From Parachlamydiales bacterium (GTDB lineage Bacteria; Chlamydiota; Chlamydiia; Chlamydiales; Rhabdochlamydiaceae): DNA of 60,859 nt. The DNA lies in NCBI GenBank assembly GCA_003153295.1, contig PLXY01000008.1:126853-187711 (forward strand). The letters run 5' to 3'. Shown here piece after piece: positions 35,838 to 43,596 of this stretch. A program made the translations under genes and the position numbers. Below the pieces are notes generated by a model, which saw nothing but the letters and a program-made list of their open reading frames with translations, had not been told where the DNA came from and did not search any database. Within the stretch, counting starts at the first letter, position 1. Each line of letters opens with the position of its first letter.

Positions 35838-35969
35838 CCTACCTTGCCTAAGCAATTCCCTCACAATAATCAGAAGAGGCTAATCGTGCCAAGTATTTTA
35901 TGACGATTGCTAATTTTTCATACATGGAAATTCATCTCTGGGCTATATAGGCAACTAGGAGTTCAGGAC

Positions 35970-37007
35970 ATGTTTAGGTGGATTAAACCGCTGGTCGTCT
36001 TTCTTTTTCTTTTTATTCCGTTTACAGCCTGTGTAAACAGCACTAATTCGAAAATTATTTTACATCCCCAAAAAACAGGAATTGCGACTATCCGTTTTTA
36101 TGATGAATCACGGGAAAGGCCGATGATCACGGAAGTGTGGTATCCTGTCGATGAAGATAGCCCTGCCCAGAATGTCCAAGGACTTTGGATTCGGTGCGCC
36201 GAAGCCAGAAATGCTCCTTTAAAAATGAATGCTAAAAAATATCCTCTCATTGTGATGTCCCATGGAAACGGAGGGGACCGGTTGAATAATTCATGGCTGG
36301 CTGAAATTTTAGCCGCCAACGGATATATCGTTGTTTCGATGGACCATCATGGCAATACCTGGAACAATAAAATCGCTGAAAATTTCATTAAAATTTGGGA
36401 AAGGCCTAAAGATGTCAGCTTTACTGTCGATCAAGTTTTACAGCATGAAGAATTTGGGCCCTACATCAATCCTAAGAAAATTGGCTTTATCGGCTATTCT
36501 TTAGGCGGCCATACCGGAATATGGATCGCTGGAGGCCAGATCAATGATTTTGGAAAACATGTGATCGAAACGATCCCTGCCGACCAACTTCCCGAAAGCG
36601 TCAATCAAGATGTGCTTAATTCTATTGATTACTCTCCAGCCACTAAATCTTACCGCGACCCGCGCATCTCCGCTGTCTTTGTCATGGCCCCCGCTTTAGG
36701 CTACCTTTTTGATCTCAAAAGCCTGCAAGCTATCTCTATCCCCGTCCATATCGTGGCCTCTGAAGGGGACAATATCACACCCCTGGAGAGTAGCGCCAAT
36801 ATCCTAACCGGAAAGATTAAAAAAGTCGCGTTTACCCTCATTCCAGGAGCTGCCAACCATTACGTCTTCCTCAATGAAGTCACAAAGGGCGGAAAGCTCA
36901 TGCTCGATAAGAGCCTGGCGTTCGATCCTCCTGGCATTGACCGCAGCCGTATCCATGAAGATATCGGCCAGTCCGCCGTCACGTTCTTCAATTATCACCT
37001 GAAATAA
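35970..37007 (+). CDS. Lipoprotein alpha/beta hydrolase, PAF-acetylhydrolase-like
   Basis: 345 residues from ATG 35970 with AGGAG 8 bases upstream. A signal sequence ends in a lipobox (IPFTAC, Cys at about residue 22). The mature part has YPLIVMSHGNGGDR (oxyanion region), IVVSMDHHGN, the nucleophile elbow IGYSLGGHTG, Asp near IVASEGDNITPL and His in AANHYVF. The pattern fits the predicted dienelactone hydrolase/platelet-activating-factor acetylhydrolase group. It acts outside the inner membrane and hydrolyses an unknown ester. Confidence 0.88.
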   Translation: MFRWIKPLVVFLFLFIPFTACVNSTNSKIILHPQKTGIATIRFYDESRERPMITEVWYPVDEDSPAQNVQGLWIRCAEARNAPLKMNAKKYPLIVMSHGNGGDRLNNSWLAEILAANGYIVVSMDHHGNTWNNKIAENFIKIWERPKDVSFTVDQVLQHEEFGPYINPKKIGFIGYSLGGHTGIWIAGGQINDFGKHVIETIPADQLPESVNQDVLNSIDYSPATKSYRDPRISAVFVMAPALGYLFDLKSLQAISIPVHIVASEGDNITPLESSANILTGKIKKVAFTLIPGAANHYVFLNEVTKGGKLMLDKSLAFDPPGIDRSRIHEDIGQSAVTFFNYHLK

Positions 37008-37042
37008 TTTCCAACCTTCTAAATTTTACTTGTTTATTTTTC

Positions 37043-37072
37043 TTGTATATCGGTATCATATGATACTATAAT
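37043..37072 (+). promoter_or_regulatory. Promoter with palindromic operator for the toxin-antitoxin pair
   Basis: TTGTAT at 37043-37048 and TATAAT at 37067-37072 are separated by 18 bases and form a good sigma-70-type promoter. The perfect 14-base palindrome GTATCATATGATAC (37053-37066) fills the spacer and touches the -10 box. It is well placed for autorepression by the HTH-containing antitoxin encoded 400 bases downstream, as toxin-antitoxin operons usually do. The role is inferred. Confidence 0.65.
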
Positions 37073-37091
37073 AAGATCTGAAGGGACATGC

Positions 37092-37538
37092 ATGCTTTAT
37101 GATAGGCCATCGCCCCGCGAGTTGGACAAAAGGTTAGAAGAAGCTAAAGCATGTCTCAAAGAGCAAAGAGGGCTCTTTGCCAATCCTGCTAAGGCCGTAG
37201 GAGAGCTCTGTGAGCTGGCCATCAACGACTCGGCGGATGTTTGGAGGTTGATTTACGAGCTCTTGAATGAAATCGCACCCTCCAATTATGCGGGGACTAG
37301 GCCTCCGCAGAAATCATATGAGAAGGCGATTGCTAACCGGGAGCTCTTTGCTTTCACTTGGAAGAGCCCCAAGATGGGAAAGGAGATGTACATTAAATTT
37401 GCCTTAAGAGAAGGCCTCTATTATTACGTCTCTTTGCATGTGAGCCGTAAGGTAGAAAAAGAAGGAGATACGAAAAATGAAATGCCTGCAATGCGGGGAA
37501 GAGCGGTTCGAGAAAAAGAAAATGCGCTTTACCCCTGA
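37092..37538 (+). CDS. Putative toxin, MqsR-like
   Basis: 148 residues. AAGGGA precedes the ATG; an overlapping ATG at 37088 gives only four codons. Similarity to MqsR is by pattern: an early helix (LEEAKACLKEQ), a second helix with A-x-x-x-x-E-L, then Y-x-K/F-x-F-x-W, MYIKFAL and YYYVSLH in place of MqsR's VYLKV and LIVSF. It is longer than the 98-residue E. coli MqsR. Toxin-first order, a 62-base overlap with an MqsA-like antitoxin and a palindromic promoter support the assignment. MqsR toxins are mRNA interferases; a ribonuclease activity here is inferred. The catalytic residues were not verified. Confidence 0.65.
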   Translation: MLYDRPSPRELDKRLEEAKACLKEQRGLFANPAKAVGELCELAINDSADVWRLIYELLNEIAPSNYAGTRPPQKSYEKAIANRELFAFTWKSPKMGKEMYIKFALREGLYYYVSLHVSRKVEKEGDTKNEMPAMRGRAVREKENALYP

Positions 37539-38343
37539 GATCAAGGGAGAGTATGTCGCTGTTTTAGTGATGACTCACGTTTGCACTGGGTGCAATACTC
37601 CTTTGATGGATAGTCATCAAATGAACCATTTACGACGAGCTGCGGCAGACCAATACCGACGCATGCATCAATTACTCACGTCCGAAGAGATTGTTAAATT
37701 CCGGCAAGCGCTAGGCATGTCGCAAACAGCTTTTGCCAACTATTTGAAAGTCGGCGAGGCCAGCGTTAAACGGTGGGAAACTTATTATGTCCAAGACGTC
37801 GTGCAAGACGAAAATATCCGGCTTAAATGCGATGAAGCTTATGCCGAGTCGAATGCCTTAGAAGTTCATTGGAAGACCCATCCAGCCGATATTTACAGCG
37901 GCAAGAGGCGCTTTAACTGGGAGCTGTTTAAACAAGCCGTTTGTTATTTAGTTGAACTCACCCGCAGTCCATTATTTTTGAATAAAGCTTTATTTTATTT
38001 GGACTTTATCCATTTTAAAAATCATGGAACCAGCATCACAGGCGCACGATACGTCCATTTAGAATACGGCCCTTGTCCCGATCAATATCAGAATATTTTT
38101 GACTTGCTGCTAAGCGATGGCACATTGACAGCGATTACCCATCATGAATTGCATGCAGCCGTTAAAGCCGATTTGTCCGTCTTTGATGATATCGAAAAAG
38201 AGACACTCCGCTTAGTAGCTGATTTAGTCAAAAGCGATCAAGGTAAAAAGCTATTAGACCTTTCCCATGAAGAGCAGGCTTTTAAAAAGACTAAAGCACT
38301 GCAGCTCATCAGCTACGAATTTGCCAAACATTTAAAAATTTAA
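37477..38343 (+). CDS. Antitoxin: MqsA-like Zn-finger/HTH fused to a Panacea (SocA) domain
   Basis: 288 residues with AAGGAGA 8 bases before the ATG, inside the toxin gene. Residues 1-45 have MKCLQCGEE and VCTGC, the C-x2-C pairs of MqsA. Residues about 68-115 form an Xre-type helix-turn-helix (RQALGMSQTAFANYLKVGEA). The remaining half matches the Panacea/SocA/DUF4065 domain: SPLFLNKALFYLDFIHF, GARYVHLEYGPCP and the following helices. The Panacea domain is known as a chaperone-like antitoxin module that neutralises unrelated toxins. The N-terminal half would bind the palindromic operator. The protein would also sequester the upstream toxin. Confidence 0.88.
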   Translation: MKCLQCGEERFEKKKMRFTPEIKGEYVAVLVMTHVCTGCNTPLMDSHQMNHLRRAAADQYRRMHQLLTSEEIVKFRQALGMSQTAFANYLKVGEASVKRWETYYVQDVVQDENIRLKCDEAYAESNALEVHWKTHPADIYSGKRRFNWELFKQAVCYLVELTRSPLFLNKALFYLDFIHFKNHGTSITGARYVHLEYGPCPDQYQNIFDLLLSDGTLTAITHHELHAAVKADLSVFDDIEKETLRLVADLVKSDQGKKLLDLSHEEQAFKKTKALQLISYEFAKHLKI

Positions 38344-38351
38344 AGAAAAGA

Positions 38352-38374
38352 ACACTTCCCAGAGAGGAAAGTGT
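38352..38374. terminator. Hairpin terminator between convergent genes
   Basis: ACACTT pairs with AAGTGT, extended by CC/GG around a single bulged A. On the minus strand the hairpin is followed by a T-rich tract, so it probably ends transcription of the secreted-protein gene at 38387. It may also serve the antitoxin transcript from the other side. Confidence 0.4.
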
Positions 38375-38386
38375 CCATTGTATTGA

Positions 38387-38764
38387 TTAATTGCTGATCT
38401 TGACGTCGTCTTTTTCAGAAGAAAGAACAACTTGATTAGCTTGTTTTACGAGTACTGTGATTTTAGCTTTGTTTTCTGTTGTGTCAACTGGAATTAAAGC
38501 TGTAACCGCTAAATAATCAGCATCATCGTCTGATCCAATGTTTGCTGTAGCAAGCACGCCTTCTAGGCAAATGAGCTTCGGAGTCGCAACAACTTCTGCA
38601 GCAGAGTTTTCGTCAGCTTTTTTCTCAATGAGAAAATTTACTTCATAAGTTTTTTGTCCCGCTTCATTGATCTCAGCAGGAATAATCTCAACTTTATGGC
38701 TAAATTCAGCAGCTTGCAGTCCCAGTGTCGCTAAGCTAATCAAAGATAACAGATATCGGTTCAT
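38387..38764 (-). CDS. Small secreted protein, paralogue of the next gene
   Basis: 125 residues with a strong AAGGAGG ribosome-binding site. The N-terminus is a cleavable signal peptide (NRYLLSLISLATLGLQAAE). The mature part is beta-rich with KTYEVNFLIE, TPKLICLEG and DYLAVTALIP. The order of strands resembles short domains in secretin-type proteins (P-K-L-x-x-x-x-G-x-x-A), but this is weak. It has no Cys pair and no lipobox. The protein is paralogous to that at 38836-39237, which has the same leader, FVCMEGEKA for LICLEG and DFLAVTVLIP for DYLAVTALIP. Export to the periplasm or outer membrane is inferred; the role is unknown. Confidence 0.82.
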   Translation of the reverse strand: MNRYLLSLISLATLGLQAAEFSHKVEIIPAEINEAGQKTYEVNFLIEKKADENSAAEVVATPKLICLEGVLATANIGSDDDADYLAVTALIPVDTTENKAKITVLVKQANQVVLSSEKDDVKISN

Positions 38765-38835
38765 GGTGCCTCCTTTCGGCGTGTTAAGATCCGCAAGATC
38801 TTAAAAGGAGAGGCAAATTTAAAACAACTAATCTT

Positions 38836-39237
38836 TTATTTACCGAATTTCAAAAGTTGTTTCCTTCGATCAGACCACGAGCGTGCTTTAATGAGACAAT
38901 TAATTTTTATTGTTTCTTCCATCGACAAGACAACTTCACCCGCTTCTTCCAAATAGATCGAGGTTGTAGCTTCATTGGTGGGGTTATTTTCAGGGATGAG
39001 TACTGTCACCGCCAAAAAATCGGTTTTATCTGGAGATTCGAGCTCCATATCGGCTTTTTCTCCCTCCATACAAACAAAGCTCATCCGAAGAGCGTCGTCC
39101 AATTCAATTTCTGCTAAATATTCCTTTTTTCCAGAGGGACTTACTGTCTGAGTCGGAGTGATTGTAATTTTATGATCAGGCGCTGCTTCTAACTTTAGAA
39201 TTGCGCAGCAAAGAATCGAAAATAAATATCTTTTCAT
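38836..39237 (-). CDS. Small secreted protein with W-S-D-R-R C-terminal motif
   Basis: 133 residues, GGGAGG before the ATG, and a signal peptide (KRYLFSILCCAILKLEAA). The body parallels its neighbour at 38387: DHKITITPTQ, KEYLAEIELDD, FVCMEGEKA, DFLAVTVLIPENN, EVVLSMEE. It has an extra C-terminal tail absent from the paralogue, ending ARSWSDRRKQLLKFGK. The same tail motif ends the unrelated next protein. The genes run in the same direction with short gaps and are probably one operon. Function unknown. Confidence 0.8.
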   Translation of the reverse strand: MKRYLFSILCCAILKLEAAPDHKITITPTQTVSPSGKKEYLAEIELDDALRMSFVCMEGEKADMELESPDKTDFLAVTVLIPENNPTNEATTSIYLEEAGEVVLSMEETIKINCLIKARSWSDRRKQLLKFGK

Positions 39238-39308
39238 CAGGCCTCCCTAAGAAAGGACCTACTATAAGATAGTATTTCTATATTAGACAAGCCCGCTTGA
39301 AGGCAGGA

Positions 39309-39728
39309 CTATATTTTATGGTTAAGAAGCTGCTCTCTACGATCAGACCAGGTACGGACGCCCTGTTTCTTAGGGATCGATACTTGAGGAGCGGACACTA
39401 CAGGAGTCTCTTGTACAGGGATAGGTTTGGTTTCTAACCGAATAGGTTCTTCTGCTTGAGCAGTAGGCTGTTTTGGAGTAGTTTTCTGAAAAGGATCTTT
39501 TTTCAGTTTTTTTGTCAGCTTGTCGCTAAAGAGGTCGCTAATTTTTAGCAGAGATAAGCCTGAGAAAAAAGATAAAGCTCCACTCAAGAATGTAAAAGCA
39601 CGTGGACGTGCGGCTGCAAATCTACCTGCTGTTCCTGTAAATAGAATGGGAAAGAATTTTAGGCCGAAATTGAGGGCAGGAAAACCTGCGGATCTTTGAG
39701 TATTAGAACCTGAAATGGATTGAGTCAT
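39309..39728 (-). CDS. Small membrane protein with W-S-D-R-R C-terminal motif
   Basis: 139 residues. A hydrophobic region at about residues 18-62 (FFPILFTGTAGRF; FTFLSGALSFFSGLSLL) could form two membrane passes. A Lys-, Pro- and Thr-rich linker follows, and the end is RTWSDRREQLLNHKI, nearly the same as the end of the protein encoded next (SWSDRRKQLL). No known domain. The two membrane passes followed by a soluble tail resemble chlamydial inclusion-membrane proteins, which is a suggestion only. The upstream gap (39729-39954) is AT-rich and shows nothing else. Confidence 0.72.
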   Translation of the reverse strand: MTQSISGSNTQRSAGFPALNFGLKFFPILFTGTAGRFAAARPRAFTFLSGALSFFSGLSLLKISDLFSDKLTKKLKKDPFQKTTPKQPTAQAEEPIRLETKPIPVQETPVVSAPQVSIPKKQGVRTWSDRREQLLNHKI

Positions 39729-39954
39729 AAAACCATCCTTTAAATTAAATAATTATCATTATTATACCATAATTTTAACTATTAATTAACTCGAAACAAT
39801 CTTTTAATTTATATGATTAAGTGTTTGATAATGAAGAAGTTGTATTATTAAGCTGTCAACCTATTTTTTTGAAAAAAGAAAGTTATGTCAAATTTCCTAC
39901 TGGATTAGAAATCCAGAGCATTTCCATTTAATAGGAAATCTTTACACATAAAAT

Positions 39955-40797
39955 TTAAGAAGATTCATCAGAATTTTGAAATGCCACTTGATCGTGTTTT
40001 TTAATTCGTCTTTCAAGCTTTTTAACATCCTCTTCGGGTGGCAGTTCTTCAGGGTAAATGTTGCTTTTTATCAGTACTTGACGGACCCCTTGATTATTTT
40101 TCACATGCTCTTCTGCAATTTGATTTTCCCCTTTCAGGTTTTCTTTTTTAACATTGAAATGTGTAATCTCGCTTGCGAAATCCTTGGCTTTTATCGTAAT
40201 TGTAGGTAGAAAATCAGCCAAAGGCCTTGTACCAGGAATGCCTAGTTTCTCCTTCATTTCATTCGTTGTTTTTCCTCCAAAAAGAGCCTGATCGCCCTTG
40301 CTCCGAATACGTCCAAATCCCTGATCATCTACACCGTGCTGATAAATAGTTGAAGACAGTTCTTTTTCTGTGCTCATGAGTTTTTGACGAGCTTGCAGCC
40401 TCTCAATGCTTGCAATGTGTTTCTCAAGAAGTTCTTGCTTTCTTGTCTGCAAAGCAAAGTAACTCTGAGCAAAAGCAATGGATTCTTTGCGGGGATCTCC
40501 GTTCTGAGCAACTAGATAGCAAGCATAGCGTGAAAGTTTGCAGTCTGGAATTTCTCTTTGAGCTCCTTTCCCTAAATTGATCATTTTCGTGACGTTACGG
40601 AAATGATCATCTTTTAAAAAATGTTTAGAGTTTTGACAGGCTATTTTTGCTTTATCAATAACGTTTGCAAAGTTCTCCCATTCCCTATACTCGAAAAGCA
40701 CTTGAAGATCTCGTGCCATCCAGTATTCAACGCCTTCTTCTACCTTTACCGCTTCTTCAAAGCTTTGCGTCAATTTAGTAATAACTTCTTTTTTCAC
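39955..40797 (-). CDS. dinD: DNA-damage-inducible protein D
   Basis: 280 residues from GTG 40797, chosen because GGAGG lies 8 bases before it. An upstream GTG at 40812 is less well placed. The sequence tracks E. coli DinD: VEYWMARDLQVLFEYREW (BRO-N-like start), DHFRNVTKMI, KLSRYACYLVAQNGDPRK, FAQSYFALQTRKQEL, and MPEELP-like IYPEELPPEEDVKKLE at the end. In E. coli dinD is part of the SOS regulon and the protein disassembles RecA-DNA complexes in vitro. Whether it is damage-regulated here cannot be told. No LexA-type box was recognised upstream. Such genes are often carried on mobile DNA. Confidence 0.9.
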   Translation of the reverse strand: MKKEVITKLTQSFEEAVKVEEGVEYWMARDLQVLFEYREWENFANVIDKAKIACQNSKHFLKDDHFRNVTKMINLGKGAQREIPDCKLSRYACYLVAQNGDPRKESIAFAQSYFALQTRKQELLEKHIASIERLQARQKLMSTEKELSSTIYQHGVDDQGFGRIRSKGDQALFGGKTTNEMKEKLGIPGTRPLADFLPTITIKAKDFASEITHFNVKKENLKGENQIAEEHVKNNQGVRQVLIKSNIYPEELPPEEDVKKLERRIKKHDQVAFQNSDESS

Positions 40798-40880
40798 GCT
40801 AGAATCCTCCACTATTAGAAAATAGCTTAAAACGTTAAAAAAATATTTTCAAGAGAAGGTTGGTTGTTCAAAGATTATGC

Positions 40881-41885
40881 CTAGAGTTTTAACTTCATAT
40901 TTAATTTTAAAAGCTCTTGTTCTTTTTGCCGATCTATTCCAGCTTTTAGACCATCATTTTTTCTTTGTGCATTCCAATCTAAAGTTGCCGCTATTGTCTC
41001 GGATAGAGGACGGAACTTAAGCCCTGCCGACACTGCTTTGTCTATGTTTATGCTCAGGAAGCCGGGCATATTCCGTTCTTTGGAGACCCATAAAGGTAGT
41101 TCTGTCCAATCTTGGACCTTATGTTCGAGAAGAAAATCTTCACTTACCCATTCCACGTTTACAGCTGTTTTTGACACTTCTTGGCATTCGGCAAGAAATG
41201 TCTCAAATGTCATCTTTTGTCCTGTCGCATTGAAAATGCCGGTCGCTTGCTTTTCGATCATATCGATAATCCAACATGCAAGATCTCGAACATCAATGAA
41301 CTGAACATTTTGCCTAGGATTTCCAGGAGCTAAAACAATGCCGCCTTCTTTGATGCGTACAGGCCAATAAGTAAATCGATCTGTATGGTCATAAGGCCCT
41401 ACAATCAGTCCTGGACGAACAATGAGAGCTCTATCAGAGAAATAAGATTGTATAACTTGTTCACAACCCGCTTTCAATGCACCATATGTTTTTTCTGTAA
41501 TTTCTTCCTTATCAGGAACGTCTAACTGAGCTAAAGGATAAGTTTCGTCTATACCAATATGATGGAAGTTTTCATAAGCGCTGATCGAGGAAATAAACGT
41601 ATAGTGTTTTGTTGCGTCTTTAAGCACTCTGGAGGAAACTTCAACTATACGAGGGATATAACCACAGGTATCGATGATAGCATCCCATTTTCGTCCTTCT
41701 AACGCGCTCAGATCATTTTCTCTGTTTCCATGTAATTGTTCTACATCTGGGAAAAAGGAAGGGTTTTGTGTGCCTCTGTTAAAAAGAGTGATTTCATGAC
41801 CGCGACTTTGCATTTCTTCGACTAAATGAGGTCCTAAGAAATTAGTCCCTCCTAAAATTAAAATCTTCAAGATCATTGTTTTCAT
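40881..41885 (-). CDS. NAD-dependent epimerase/dehydratase (extended SDR)
   Basis: 334 residues, AAGGAG upstream of the ATG. The N-terminal Rossmann motif is LILGGTNFLGPHLVEEM. Ser in SSISAY and the sequence YGALKAGCE (Y-x-x-x-K) complete the SDR active site. The G-G-T-x-F-L-G start places it with the isoflavone-reductase-like/CSP41-type branch of NAD-dependent epimerases. The substrate is unknown, probably a nucleotide sugar or other sugar derivative. It is divergent from the YciE-like gene. Confidence 0.9.
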   Translation of the reverse strand: MKTMILKILILGGTNFLGPHLVEEMQSRGHEITLFNRGTQNPSFFPDVEQLHGNRENDLSALEGRKWDAIIDTCGYIPRIVEVSSRVLKDATKHYTFISSISAYENFHHIGIDETYPLAQLDVPDKEEITEKTYGALKAGCEQVIQSYFSDRALIVRPGLIVGPYDHTDRFTYWPVRIKEGGIVLAPGNPRQNVQFIDVRDLACWIIDMIEKQATGIFNATGQKMTFETFLAECQEVSKTAVNVEWVSEDFLLEHKVQDWTELPLWVSKERNMPGFLSINIDKAVSAGLKFRPLSETIAATLDWNAQRKNDGLKAGIDRQKEQELLKLNMKLKL

Positions 41886-41966
41886 TGTATACTCCTTGAA
41901 AGAAAAAAATTTACTTAAGAAATTGAAAAGTTTGTTAGATTAATAGAGTAACACGGAGATTTGAAA

Positions 41967-42479
41967 ATGCAAAATTTTTACGATTTTTTTGTCAAAGAAC
42001 TCAAAGATATTTACAACTCAGAACTTCAAATTCTTAAAGCATTGCCCAAGATGGCAAAAGCGGCAAAATCGCCTAAATTGAAACAGGCATTTCTTAGTCA
42101 TCTGCAAGAAACTAAAGGACAAGTCAAGAGACTGGAAAAAATTGGAAAGCTCATAAAAGAAAGTCTCAAGGGTGAAGTATGTAAGGCGATGCACGGCTTG
42201 CTTCAGGAAGGGGAAGAGATTCTGAAAACTCCCTTTGAAAAAGATACCAAAGATGCTGCCTTGATTAGCGCTGCTCAAAGGGTAGAACACTATGAAATGG
42301 CTGCCTACGGATGCCTGAAAACCTATGCAAAACATCTTAAGATGAAAGAAGTTGAAACGCTTCTGAAAGAGACTTTAAAAGAAGAAGGAGCTGCCGATAA
42401 AAAGCTCACGACTATTGCAGAAGGCGGCACCTTTACTACAGGAGTCAATACAAAAGCCTGTGATCATTGCGGAATGTAA
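41967..42479 (+). CDS. YciE/YciF-like ferritin-like protein (DUF892)
   Basis: 170 residues from ATG 41967 with GGAG upstream; the in-frame TTG at 41961 is not used. The start NFYDFFVKELKDIYNSELQILKALPKM is shown in part and is the DUF892 signature. Conserved Glu and His residues for a di-iron site (ELQ, HLQET, RVEHYEMAAY, EEGAADKKL) sit on four helices. YciE/YciF proteins are stress-linked ferritin-like proteins in enterobacteria. The C-terminus CDHCGM is an unusual extra C-x2-C end that could bind metal. Confidence 0.92.
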   Translation: MQNFYDFFVKELKDIYNSELQILKALPKMAKAAKSPKLKQAFLSHLQETKGQVKRLEKIGKLIKESLKGEVCKAMHGLLQEGEEILKTPFEKDTKDAALISAAQRVEHYEMAAYGCLKTYAKHLKMKEVETLLKETLKEEGAADKKLTTIAEGGTFTTGVNTKACDHCGM

Positions 42480-42493
42480 TCATTCCAGGGTTA

Positions 42494-42520
42494 TTAAAGA
42501 GGCCGAAATGGCCTCTTTAA
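42494..42520. terminator. Bidirectional terminator hairpin
   Basis: TTAAAGAGGCC and GGCCTCTTTAA form a perfect 11-bp stem around GAAAT. The outer A/T pairs provide U-tracts in both directions. It lies between the convergent YciE-like and MgtC genes. Confidence 0.8.
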
Positions 42521-42571
42521 GCCTTTCTAAGTATTTCTTCCGTCTCTTGGTCTTGATTTCGAACGTCTAAT

Positions 42572-43270
42572 CTACTTTTCCATAGTCAGATCGAATGAAC
42601 GAACCTCATAGCTTTCTTCCAACAAGTTAAGCAGCTCAAGGGGCGGCTCCGCTCTGTCTGATCTTTTCCATTGAATATCAAATTCCAAAATCTTTTCTTT
42701 TTCGCTTAGGTTTTGCCCTTGAAAGCGGGCACGATATCCCAAAGAGTTAATGCGAGCATTGATATCTGGTATAGGCGAAGTTTTATCTATTGTTAGCAAA
42801 AGCCGTGCATGATGATCTCTCGCAATATAGAGATCTATCCATTTAAAGGCCCAGAGTGTGATGAAAGAAATACCGGTTGCAATTAGCCCGAGAGCTAATT
42901 GTCCTCCGCCAAAGCAAAGTCCTATAACTGTAATTATCCATAGTGTAGCCGCTGTCGTAACGCCCGTTATGAGAGCACCTTGCCTTATAATAGTTCCTGC
43001 GCCAATAAAACCTACGCCCGTCAGGATACCTAAGGGAAGACGCATAAGATCCATTACACCAAAAGAATCTGCTACTTTTCCACCTACAGAAAGTAATATA
43101 TTCGCCTGAATCATAGCAACGGCTGCAGCAAGACCTACTATTATCGTAGTCCTAAAACCGACAGCATGACCTCGGATACCACGATTCAAACCTAGTAAGG
43201 CTCCGGCAACTATTGTCAATATGAGACGAATGGCAATATCATGCCATGTTGGATAAAGTGACATTATCAT
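42572..43270 (-). CDS. mgtC: MgtC/SapB-family membrane protein
   Basis: 232 residues. Four to five membrane helices fill the first 140 residues, with the family block IVAGALLGLNRGIRGHAVGFRT and GVGFIGAGTIIRQG, parts of which are cited here. The C-terminal domain is a small ACT-like fold (ARLLLTIDKT). MgtC aids survival in phagosomes at low Mg2+ in several intracellular bacteria, in part through effects on F-type ATPase. The same role here is inferred from family. The start could also be the ATG two codons later. The gene lies alone between terminator hairpins. Confidence 0.9.
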   Translation of the reverse strand: MIMSLYPTWHDIAIRLILTIVAGALLGLNRGIRGHAVGFRTTIIVGLAAAVAMIQANILLSVGGKVADSFGVMDLMRLPLGILTGVGFIGAGTIIRQGALITGVTTAATLWIITVIGLCFGGGQLALGLIATGISFITLWAFKWIDLYIARDHHARLLLTIDKTSPIPDINARINSLGYRARFQGQNLSEKEKILEFDIQWKRSDRAEPPLELLNLLEESYEVRSFDLTMEK

Positions 43271-43411
43271 AAATTTCTAAGCTTGAAACCCATTTTATAT
43301 GTTTTTTTTACTTATAACGGAAAGCTTAATTTATCAGTGTTATTTTTGAAAATGTCTCCGGAGATCTCGTCCATCGAGTCGGTTTGTGTGTAAACGCAAT
43401 GTACTTTTCCT

Positions 43412-43462
43412 CCTGACAAGAGCCAAATTGTTGACTCTTTTTCCAGGTCAAAAAAAAAGAGG
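43412..43462 (+). repeat. Dispersed repeat copy, next to terminator
   Basis: CCTGACAAGAGCCAAATTGTT...TTTTCCAGG.CA followed by a run of nine A matches the sequence at 46795-46843 with few changes. The repeat precedes a hairpin in both places. This lies in the 326-base gap 43271-43596, which otherwise shows no gene beyond a weak 36-codon frame. Confidence 0.55.
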
Positions 43463-43477
43463 GCAGATGGCCTCTTT
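43457..43477. terminator. Terminator hairpin downstream of the hydrolase gene
   Basis: AAGAGGGC and GGCCTCTT form a stem with a small mismatch. On the minus strand a run of T follows, so it would end transcription of the gene at 43597-44370. Confidence 0.5.
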
Positions 43478-43596
43478 TAGCCCTCGTCAGTTTTGAATGC
43501 TATATCAACGACACTCCGAACTAAAACTGATTGTTTTTCTTGCGCCATCAATTTATACATATGAGGATGTAGGGAGGGAATTTTCATACAGAGAAA

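Noticed and set aside
43477..43587. 36-codon minus-strand frame (starts MKIPSLHPHMYK)
   Set aside because: No ribosome-binding site and it ends in the terminator hairpin; possibly a relic but not supported as a gene.
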